DNA from: Channallabes apus
Lineage: Eukaryota; Chordata; Actinopteri; Siluriformes; Clariidae
Length of the DNA: 64,000 nt
Direction of reading: 5' to 3'
Assembly (NCBI GenBank): GCA_030522415.1
Contig: CM060131.1
Span: forward strand, 12,571,703 to 12,635,702
Part shown: positions 55,929 through 64,000 of the stretch, in pieces
Layout of the letters: each line of letters opens with the position of its first letter
Numbering within the stretch: position 1 is the first letter of the stretch
Program-made: the position numbers and the translations under genes
Notes under the pieces: model-generated
The model's database searches: none
Told to the model about the DNA's origin: nothing
Seen by the model: only the letters and a program-made list of their open reading frames with translations

Positions 55929-57548
55929 CAGTGGTGTGAAAAACTATTTGCCCCCCTCCTGATTTCTTATTCTTTTGCATGTTTGTCACACAAAATGTTT
56001 CTGATCATCAAACACATTTAACTATTAGTCAAAGATAACACAAGTAAACACAAAATGCAGTTTTTAAATGAGGGGTTTTATTATTTAGGGAGAAAAAAAA
56101 TCAAAACCTACATGGGCCTGTGTGAAAAAGTAATTGCCCCCTGAACCTAATAACTGGTTGGGCCACCCTTAGCAGCAATAACTGCAATCAAGCGTTTGCG
56201 ATAACTTGCAACGAGTCTTTTACAGCGCTCTGGAGGAATTTTGGCCCACTCATCTTTGCAGAATTGTTGTAATTCAGCTTTATTTGAGGGTTTTCCAGCA
56301 TGAACCGCCTTTTTAAGGTCATGCCACAACATCTCAATAGGATTCAGGTCAGGACTTTAACTAGGCCACTCCAAAGTCTTCATTTTGTTTTTCTTCAGCC
56401 ATTCAGAGGTGGATTTGCTGGTGTGTTTTGGGTCATTGTCCTGCTGCAGCACCCAAGATCGCTTCAGCTTGAGTTGACGAACAGATGGCCGGACATTCTC
56501 CTTCAGGATTTTTTGGTAGACAGTAGAATTCATGGTTCCATCTATCACAGCAAGCCTTCCAGGTCCTGAAGCAGCAAAACAACCCCAGACCATCACACTA
56601 CCACCACCATATTTTACTGTTGGTATGATGTTCTTTTTCTGAAATGCTGTGTTACTTTTACGCCAGATGTAACGGGACACGCACCTTCCAAAAAGTTCAA
56701 CGTTTGTCTCGTCTGTCCACAAGGTATTTTCCCAAAAGTCTTGGCAATCATTGAGATGTTTTTTAGCAAAATTGAGACGAGCCTTAATGTCCTTTTTGCT
56801 TAAAAGTGGTTTGCGCCTTGGAAATCTGCCATGCAGGCCGTTTTTGCCCAGTCTCTTTCTTATGGTGGAGTCGTGAACACTGACCTTAATTGAGGCAAGT
56901 GAGGCCTGCAGTTCTTTAGATGTTGTCCTGGGGTCTTTTGTGGCCTCTCGGATGAGTTGTCCCTGCGCTCTTGGGGTAATTTCGGTCGGCCGGCCACTCC
57001 TGGGAAGGTTCACCACTGTTCCATGTTTTTGCCATTTGTGGATAATGGCTCTCACTGTGGTTCACTGGAGTCCCAAAGCTTTAGAAATGGCTTTATAACC
57101 TTTACCAGACTGATAGATCTCAATTACTTTTGTTCTCATTTGTTCCTGAATTTCTTTGGATCTTGGCATGATGTCTAGCTTTTGAGGTGCTTTTGGTCTA
57201 CTTCTCTGTGTCAGGTAGCTCCTATTTAAGTGATTTCTTGATTGAAACAGGTGTGGCAGTAATCAGGCCTGGGGGTGACTACAGAAATTGAACTCAGGTG
57301 TGATAAACCACAGTTAAGTTATTTTTTAACAAGGGGGGCAATCACTTTTTCACACAGGGCCATGTAGATTTGGAGTTTTTTTTCTCCCTTAATAACATAA
57401 ACCTTTATTCAAAAACTGCATTTTGTGTTCAATTATGTTATCTTTGACTAATAGTTAACGGTTTTTGATGAGCAGAAACATTTAAGTGTGACAAACATGC
57501 AAAAGAACAAGAAATCAGGAAGGGGGCAAATAGTTTTTCACACCACTG
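55929..57548 (-). mobile_element. Tc1-like transposon, almost intact
   Basis: Ends CAGTGGTGTGAAAAACTATT and its inverse AATAGTTTTTCACACCACTG, flanked by TA at 55927-55928 and 57549-57550. Long inverted repeats (~200 bp, with internal repeats such as GGGGGCAAATAGTTTTTC and TTGCCCCCTGAACC-like pieces) enclose a single transposase gene. At 1620 bp it has the full length of fish Tc1-like elements. The ends have drifted slightly apart. Confidence 0.92.
56147..57169 (-). pseudogene. Tc1-like transposase, 340 codons with two nonsense mutations
   Basis: The start ATG at 57169 opens MPRSKEIQEQMRTKVIEIYQ (paired helix-turn-helix start). One frame runs to the stop at 56147 without any frameshift. Two nonsense codons interrupt it: TGA at 57064-57062 (codon 36, just before TTVRAIIHKWQKHG) and TAA at 56359-56357 (codon 271, in EWPS-*-SPDLNP). 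Both are one transition from a sense codon (CGA and CAA). The DNA-binding linker RSGRPTEITP, the catalytic WTDETNVELFGR and QQDNDPKHTSKS, and the final Glu region after SPDLNPIE are all preserved. This is a young copy. Confidence 0.93.
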
Positions 57549-57584
57549 TAAATATATATTTCATAAATTATTTCCTTTTACAGC

Positions 57585-57680
57585 CCGCAGAGTAGGCTAA
57601 TCAGTGTTCCCAAATTGCCTGTAATGTGTGCCCTGTCCAGGGTGTACACGGTATAAAAAATTAATGAATGAATGAATGAA
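57585..57680 (+). mobile_element. SINE fragment
   Basis: GTAGGCTAATCAGTGTTCCC, AAATTGCCTGTAATGTGTGC, then ACGGTATAAAAAATTAATGA with (GAAT)n. Confidence 0.72.
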
Positions 57681-57780
57681 TAGATTTTGTCAACTCTTTG
57701 ACATGTATACAATTATACTTGGTGTGTATGGTACAATATGGTATAAATGTAAACATCACAAAGTTCTCCCAGTAAAGTTA

Positions 57781-58185
57781 GTGGTTTTCCTTCAGGTGCT
57801 CTGGGTCCTCCCAAATTCCAAAGACATGTACTGTAGATTAGGCTAATTGATGTTCCCAGCTTTCCCGTAGCATGTGAATGAGTGTGTGAATGTGTGCATG
57901 TGTGCCCGACATTTCCTGGGATAGGCTTCAGGCTTCCTGTGACCCTGTATAGAATAAGCAGTTTAGGAAGATGAATGAATGATGGAAAAAAAAATGTTTA
58001 GCATTGTTGCCCTGCACCTCCAGGTCTTGAATCACACCACCGGTCTGCGTGTATGTCTGGAGTTTGTTTGTTCTCCCTAGGCTTTCCTCCAGCCACTCCG
58101 GGTTCCCCCACAGTTCACAAACATGCATTGTAGGCTGATTGGTGTTTACACATTGCACGTAGTGTACATAGTAGGGTGTTGGTGT
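57781..58185 (+). mobile_element. Two partial SINE copies in tandem
   Basis: 57790-57985 holds the 3' two-thirds (CTCTGGGTCCTCCCAAATTC ... GATGAATGAATGAT). 57998-58185 holds the 5' two-thirds (AGCATTGTTGCCCTGCACCT ... TAGGCTGATTGGTGTTTACA). Both are diverged. Confidence 0.75.
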
Positions 58186-58541
58186 GTGGACACAGCTCAC
58201 CTTCTAACCTCAAAGCAAATAACTGTTCAAATAACACAATGGAGTCCTTTATGTTCCAAGTATACTATGTAAATCATAAATGTGTCAATGTAAATATATA
58301 CAAAAAACAAAAAGCCTTTCAATTTACACAGATGAATATAATATATGTGAAAATTATGAGTAGTCCTAATAAACATAGGACATTAAATATATTTTGTTAT
58401 CTGTATTTTTTGTATTTAGGTTTGTGTGAATATGCGAATGTGAAACAATATACTGGGTGTGTGCATGTGTGTTAGTTGGTGGGATTGAATGTGAAGGTCA
58501 ATTTTCCGACAAAAATAAAACTTTTGGGACTTTAGTGTCTC

Positions 58542-58590
<49 letters not shown>

Positions 58591-58762
58591 ACACACACAT
58601 AGTTTGTCTTTCAGCTGTTCTAATATGGGCATGTCACATTAGGCTTTGTTTACTTAGGCTTCAGATTTCAGGTCAGGGCCAAAGAAAACCTTTGACAGTA
58701 GAATTGGACAAAAAAAAATCGTACAGTCATTCAAAGTGTACGGATAAAATGAGAGCTCTGCA
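58186..58762. other. Intergenic; (CT)n at 58545-58582
   Basis: No gene. The CT/CA tracts generate Leu/Ser and Arg/Glu open frames that are artefacts. Confidence 0.5.
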
Positions 58763-58875
58763 TAAGGAAGGGCATCCGGCGTAAAAACTTGTGCCAAGTT
58801 GTGTGCGGATCAGGCCCGCTGTGGCGACCCGTTGATGGGAGCAGCCCATAACAACAACAAGAACAACAACGATTG
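58763..58875 (+). mobile_element. SINE/LINE 3' end of the RTE-linked family
   Basis: AAGGAAGGGCATCCGGCGTA, AAACTTGTGCCAAGTTGTGT and CCGCTGTGGCGACCCGTTGA with GGGAGCAGCC, then (AAC)n. This shares its pieces with 48848-48875 and 51800-51831 of the RTE LINE and with 17840-17915. Confidence 0.8.
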
Positions 58876-58884
58876 TTGCATCAT

Positions 58885-59735
58885 ATTCATTCATTTATTC
58901 ATTCATCTTCTATAATGCTTATCCTGTGTATAGGGGCTTCTATCCCAGGCACAGTCAGGGTGCCCATCCATCCCACTCACACACTACGGGCTATTTGGAA
59001 ACACCCATAATCTGCATGTTTTTGGACTGTGGGAAGACAAAGTAAGGGCAGAACATGCAAACTCCTGAGGTGGGAATCGGACCCTCAATCTTTTCCCGCG
59101 GAGAAAGTGGTCACAGTGTACAGCAGTGTTTGTGGTGAAACCCGGAGTAAAAGGAGAAAGTCTACGCTGCACAGGGAGAACAAACAATTACACACACATA
59201 CACAGACAGAGCATAGGCATGATTCAACCCTGGAGGTGCATTTTGTGTTTTTTTTTTTCATTCATCACACAGACACACACACACACACACACACAATGGG
59301 CAATTTACCAGTTAGCCTAATCTGCTAACAGCTACACCATCCATCCATTCAGGAACCTCTGTAGACCAATGGTGATTGTATTTATTCCTGTTTTACGACT
59401 GGGCAAATGCATGTCTTTGAACTGTGTGGAGGAAACTGGCACTCCTGTAGGAAACCTACCAAGTACGGGGAGAACATGCACACAGACCTGTGTCGGGAAT
59501 CATACCCTTAAGGTGCAGGCCGACAATGCTAACAGCTTTATCCTGTATTAAGGGTCACTGGGACCTGGAGCCTATTCCAGGAGCCACACACACACACACA
59601 CACACACAGACACACACTACAGGCAATTTAGGAACACCAATTAGCCTAACCTGCATATCTTTGGACTGTGGGAGGAAACCGGAGTACCCGGAGGAAACCC
59701 ACCAAGCAGTGCTAACCACTACAACACCGTGACTA
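58885..59735 (-). mobile_element. Cluster of broken reverse-oriented SINE copies
   Basis: Pieces at 58890-59085 (CATCTTCTATAATGCTTATC, TTTTTGGACTGTGGGAAGAC), 59294-59320, 59395-59535 (GGTGCAGGCCGACAATGCTA) and 59536-59735 (GGACCTGGAGCCTATTCCAG, GGAGGAAACCGGAGTACCCG). (CA)n runs lie at 59270-59296 and 59585-59610. This is a nest of successive insertions. Confidence 0.75.
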
Positions 59736-59739
59736 AGCA

Positions 59740-59920
59740 ACAACAATCGTTCTTTTTTGTTTGATTAAAGGTTTAATTACAAGATATAATCTTTAAAAAT
59801 GGAAGTAGTTTTCTCAGTAATTTTATTTGTAATAATAAACATATTATAATAATAATAATAATAATAACAATAATAATAATAATAAATAAAACAGAAAAAA
59901 AATACAATTCCCACCACCCC
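59740..59920. other. AT-rich; (AAT)n at 59829-59885
   Basis: A low-complexity spacer between the SINE nest and the mob2 promoter. Confidence 0.6.
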
Positions 59921-60435
59921 CAGCGCGCGCGCTTGACCAGAAACCCGGAAGTGTTTGTAGTTCGGCGCCGGAGCTGTGTTTACTTCCGGACTTCCTGTAT
60001 ATGGCAGATTCTGGATAACAGCAACGGCGACCTCAGCGCGATCTCATGCGCCGTGAAGGCACCAGCACCGCGCGCCTCTCCGGGGAAATTCCGAAGGGTT
60101 TTGTGAACGAATAATCGCGTGTTTAAGCTTCGAGATCCGTCGAGACGTCAGAGTGGCTTCGGAGAGGAAGAAAGTAAATCCCAGTGCTACCCTTCGCCAA
60201 TCCGCCAAAGTCAATGCGCTCCATCGTCCCAGTGCTCGCGCTGCTTTACCGGCACTTTTCAAACGCAACTCATCAGTAACGCACACCGGATCGGGTCGTG
60301 ATCAAGCCCGGGGGTCATCAAGAAGCGGTTCGGGAAGAGCTTTCCGGTCGAGCTGTCTCACCTGGAGTGTCGGAAAGCCAAAAGGGAAAGGAGGAAGGGG
60401 ACGAAAGTGTGTCCATCGACCCCCTTTCCATCAGT
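59921..60435 (+). promoter_or_regulatory. mob2: mob2 CpG-rich promoter and 5' leader
   Basis: An abrupt change from AT-rich DNA to CpG-rich DNA at about 59922 (CAGCGCGCGCGCTTGACC). Opposed ETS-type motifs, CCCGGAAGTG at 59944 and ACTTCCGG at 59982, and no TATA box: the layout of a housekeeping vertebrate promoter. Downstream leader carries three short upstream ORFs (ATG at 60001, 60046-60114 and 60214-60279). The leader appears unspliced up to the start codon, but the transcription start is not visible. Confidence 0.65.
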
Positions 60436-60452
60436 ATGGATTGGTTAATGGG
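60436..60452 (+). CDS. mob2: mob2 first coding exon (17 nt, MDWLMG)
   Basis: ATG at 60436 gives M-D-W-L-M-G with the Gly codon split two bases before a perfect donor GG|GTGAGT. MDWLMG is the exact N-terminus of vertebrate MOB2, where it is likewise followed by KSKAKPNGKK from the next exon. MOB2 is a small Mob-fold protein that binds the N-terminal regulatory domain of NDR1/2 (STK38/STK38L) kinases and competes with MOB1. Only this exon is in the window; I did not see exon 2 up to 64000. Its position downstream of dusp8 on the same strand agrees with the human gene order. Confidence rests on the six residues, the splice phase, the promoter and the synteny together. Confidence 0.82.
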
Positions 60453-63400
60453 GTGAGTAACTCGGTGTTTAATGCAGATCAGGAATCTTAAACAGAGTGA
60501 CATGCAATCAGGAAGAGTAAACAGGGAATCTGACAAATAAAACAACAAACAAACAGATAGAGAAATATCAGGGTCCCTGTCTCTCCAGGACAACCCCTGT
60601 GTACACAATCAGTCCTGAATCTAACCGTCTGGTTATCTACATCATGTTGAAATAAACAAATGCAGCTCATTCCACCGCTTTGGCTTGCAAATTTCGCCTC
60701 CCTGCTTCGTAACACCCGAGGCGGGTCATTCGCCAGCTCCCCGGTGAATCCTTCCCATCATAGCTATTTATAATCCTGCTCTCTCAGATCTTTCTTTCTT
60801 TCTTTATGCATCTCTTTATGCCTGTTTTCTTTTGTCCTCCCTTGTCTTTTCTTCTATATTCCCAGATGGACTAGTCCGCACTCAGACGTTCCCACGTCTC
60901 CCTATTTGACTTTAGTCCATGTCTCTCCACAGTTGAGTGCAAAACAAAACAAAATCTTTGCATGTCCTAATGACGACGTTTCATTTGCCTGCCTGTCGAG
61001 ACATCTAGTCATCGTTTGCTCTCACGATCGGCTGGAACTGTTAAATGTTTAAAAAAAAAAAATAATAATAATAAATTCATCTTCTAACCGGTCAGCTTTT
61101 TGGATTTTCTCAGCCGTACCTAATTATTTGTCCAGTCGCCTTTTTTGTTGTTTTGTTTTTTTGCGCCGATTGAGATGATCAGTGCAGAATTTTGCAGAAC
61201 AAAAATTCCTGACTTTTGTTTCGTTTCCTGTAAGACTGTCAATATTTTGTTGTCACCATGCCATGTGGTCGGTCGCAGGATGCACCCGTATACATATCGG
61301 TCGTCACTCATGTAACCTTTGCACGTTCAAAGTGACGAAGCGAGGCAAGACAAGACAAGGCCAAGTCAATGCTGGAATTTTCGCTAAAATTAGCCATAGT
61401 GTTGGATTTAACCAGCTGCGTATTGATTGATCTAACACAATGTGTGTATGATACACAATATAACTCAAAACTAATAATAAAATAATAAATGCTGCTGATT
61501 CGATGGAAAGTGCCAAGATCTCGGTTTGGGATGTCGTAAACTTACTGTCTTACAAGCTTTACCTGTTCACACCCTCAACTTTAGGTTGACTCTACCAAGC
61601 TGTGATGTAATCACCAGCACTGAGAGACAAGGTGACGTTATAATGCGCAACATTTGAGTTGTTTTTCAATTCTGGTTGAATTCGCCGTCACGTGACAAAA
61701 CAGCAAATCCAGGCGACTGCTTTGATTCTTGCGCAACGTTTGTACACCCCATGTCATCCAATGTTCCACACACTCCTCGTAGACCTGGGCAAACCGTATT
61801 TTTTCTAAAAAGCGCTTTAGAAGGTCAACTGTGGGAACTCTGGTAGCAGGTACCTAAACTCGGGTTAAACCATAAATGGGCAAATGGGCGCAACGAACAA
61901 ATTTACCTCAGTAAAGACAAGCTACTTAGCTTAGGTTTAGCATAGCTCAAATGCTAAGGTGGCTAGTGTTGATTTATACACTAGCATTACTTTGCATTTG
62001 AACGATATCATCCCATGTCAACTCCTACGTTTCCTGACAATTCTAGTTAGCAAAAGTGATGCCTACCATGCAACGGTTTCCAGTTGTCACTCGAATCGGC
62101 CACGCCCCTAATTATTCCTAATTTAAGTCATATCATAGTTTTAACTGATGAGGTACATAAAAAAGCACCACCATGCAGTTGTTCATTTTAACATAGGACT
62201 CTATGGGGATTGTAGTCGTTGGCCTCGTTTTTCAGAATCTGAGGTTTCCTCTAGCTTCAGCTTTTCTATTTATTATTTGACCTTCAAATGTAGATGATTA
62301 CCTGCGGTTTTCTCTTGTCTTTCCATATACAGCCTTTCCTTAATCATTTATAGAGATATCTGAAATAAAAGATAAGTAAGTAACATTATTAGGGCTCCTA
62401 TTAAGGCGTACAAGTCTGTCCTGTATTATAGAAATGGTGTTAGACCGGGTCTTCCAGGTGAAGCTTTTCTCCTGAAGCTCTTCCAGCTCGTGTGTTTAGC
62501 TCGAATGCATGCTATCATAATATTTAAAGTATCAGGCGTGCCGTTGTTTACACACGGCGCAGACACGACCGGCTTGCTGTCGATTGACTCGCGGAAGACT
62601 GACTCGATATGGTACGATAAGAGTTAATCCGGGAGAAAGCTTACACTGATAACGTAATAGAGTTTAACCCGTGACCTCAAACCGACTGATAGCACAAGTT
62701 TATAGACACAGAACTGGAAGGCCAGGCTGTGACATGCATGTGATAAACATAAAAAGTAGATGTAACCAAACATCTATGTAATTAAAGGTCACGTGGTTTA
62801 CTGTTTCTTTGACTAAGTAACATACGTAGATTTTAGAGGTTCATTAAAGTGTGTGTCTTAATGCTTCATTATCTGAAATAATGTTCAGAAGACACAAGCA
62901 GAGTGAATAGCCGGGGTAAGGGGATCTTCTTTTATGAGGTCACAGTTGGGGGGGAATCTGATTGGCCTGTTCAAAATAGAATGACAAAAGAAGATTACGC
63001 TGAGAATGTTTTTGTTTTTACACCAACATTGGAGACCCATAATGTATTAAAATGACTAAAAAGTTTTATAGTATTTTGCATAATAGGAGTCCTTTAAGTA
63101 AGAGCACTCTTGATTGTTTTGCTTATGTCCGAATCGTAATTTCATACTCTTACTTTCTTCTGGTTAACCCGAGGAATATTTACCACATTTCATCACTATG
63201 GTCTTGTTGTACATTTTTGCATGTTAGACAAAGCAGCGGTTTTAAAATGCACAGGAATGTAACAGAACAACATTTTCCAGACAGGTGGCAGGCGGGAAAG
63301 TTTTCGACTCAGAATCTCGATTTTGTGTCTCTGATGAAAGAACCCCACGGACGAGTGCATGAAATCTGGCTAAATATTTAACAGCCATGGATTTCGTTCG

Positions 63401-63595
63401 AATTTGCACCATACAGTTGTATAAATAACTGTGCACGCATCAGCAATCGCTCAGTCAACCAAATAGAGACCTCTTTTAGAAACATTATATTTTTTTAGTT
63501 TATCGTTAAGTCAGCTTGAGCACGCTCGCCATACCCGAATAACCACATTTATGTTTAGCAGGAGGGTGCGTGCATGTGTGTGTGCCTGCCTGTGC

Positions 63596-63655
<60 letters not shown>

Positions 63656-64000
63656 TCTAATCCTGTCCACTCTTGACCTCTCACACACATGATCGACCTG
63701 TGACGCAAACGGGTCACCCGTGGGATCATCTGCAGGCTTGTCCAGCAGACTTATTTATTTATTTATTTATTTATTTTTTTGTGCGTGTGTGTATAACGGA
63801 AGAGAACTGACGACAGCTTCAAGGCAGTGAGTGTTAGTTCAGTTCAGTTCTCACAATCGTGAGAGTTGAGGTAAAACCCCAAGGCAACACGAGGAAGTAA
63901 ACCGTATTCAAGAGGAACGCGTCCCCGTCTGGGTGGCGTCAGATAATCATAGTGAACAATTAAAGCAGGTATCAAAAGCAGTATGGAGGGATGCTTAGTT
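60453..64000 (+). other. mob2: mob2 intron 1 (5' part)
   Basis: Unusually free of SINEs compared with the rest of the window. It holds (A)n(AAT)n near 61050, (GT)n at 63597-63652 and (TTTA)n at 63748-63775. The open frames 61182-61430 and 63052-63381 have no recognisable domain. No further mob2 exon was recognised, so the intron extends past the right edge. Confidence 0.6.
63597..63652. repeat. (GT)n microsatellite
   Basis: About 28 GT units. The Thr/His-alternating reverse frames are artefacts. Confidence 0.95.

Noticed and set aside
60153..60491. 112-codon + strand open frame across the mob2 leader
   Set aside because: Starts at GTG, is out of frame with the mob2 ATG and runs into the intron; its composition simply reflects the CpG-rich leader.

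Overview
This is a eukaryotic, almost certainly teleost fish, nuclear window. The evidence is split vertebrate genes with GT-AG introns, dense tRNA-derived SINEs, Tc1/mariner DNA transposons, an RTE-type LINE, a Ty3/gypsy element and many simple repeats. The SINE family whose 3' end reads AAGCGGTATAGAAAATGAAT suggests an otophysan such as a catfish, but I hold that loosely. No bacterial, organellar or CRISPR features are present.

Two protein-coding genes can be supported, both on the + strand. The first is dusp8 (a MAP-kinase dual-specificity phosphatase). Four exons between 36923 and 40040 encode the linker, the whole catalytic domain (HCLAGISRS active site) and the long Ser-rich C-terminal tail. 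The exons for its N-terminal rhodanese/MAPK-docking domain were not found in the window. A strong candidate first coding exon lies at 31124-31232. It splices in phase to dusp8, which would give an isoform without the docking domain; alternatively it belongs to mob2 or to another gene. The second gene is mob2 (an NDR-kinase regulator). Its 17-nt first coding exon, MDWLMG, is at 60436-60452 behind a CpG-rich leader with ETS-like sites and short upstream ORFs. The rest of mob2 lies beyond the right edge. The order dusp8 then mob2, same strand, matches the human 11p15.5 arrangement.

Layout: 1-31 kb is transposon-rich with no convincing host gene. It contains a LINE tail, a deleted gypsy element with a perfect 5-bp target duplication, Tc1 and mariner relics, SINEs and a degenerate minisatellite split by a SINE. 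31-36.9 kb is the candidate first exon followed by about 0.8 kb of (GTGA)n-rich sequence (dozens of copies of the ideal 5' splice-site hexamer GTGAGT) and a repeat-rich intron. 36.9-41 kb holds dusp8 and its 3' UTR. 41-60 kb is intergenic with a MITE, several SINEs, a mariner element, a 3-kb broken RTE LINE, a GC-richer promoter-like patch near 53 kb and an almost intact Tc1 element (55929-57548) with only two nonsense codons. 60-64 kb is the mob2 promoter, first exon and first intron.

DUSP8 inactivates JNK/p38-type MAP kinases and MOB2 tunes NDR kinases, so both genes act on kinase signalling. Nothing in the sequence shows a joint mechanism. The observations most worth testing are the alternative exon at 31124, the sense-strand array of splice-donor hexamers directly behind it, and the shared 3' ends of the RTE LINE and several SINEs.
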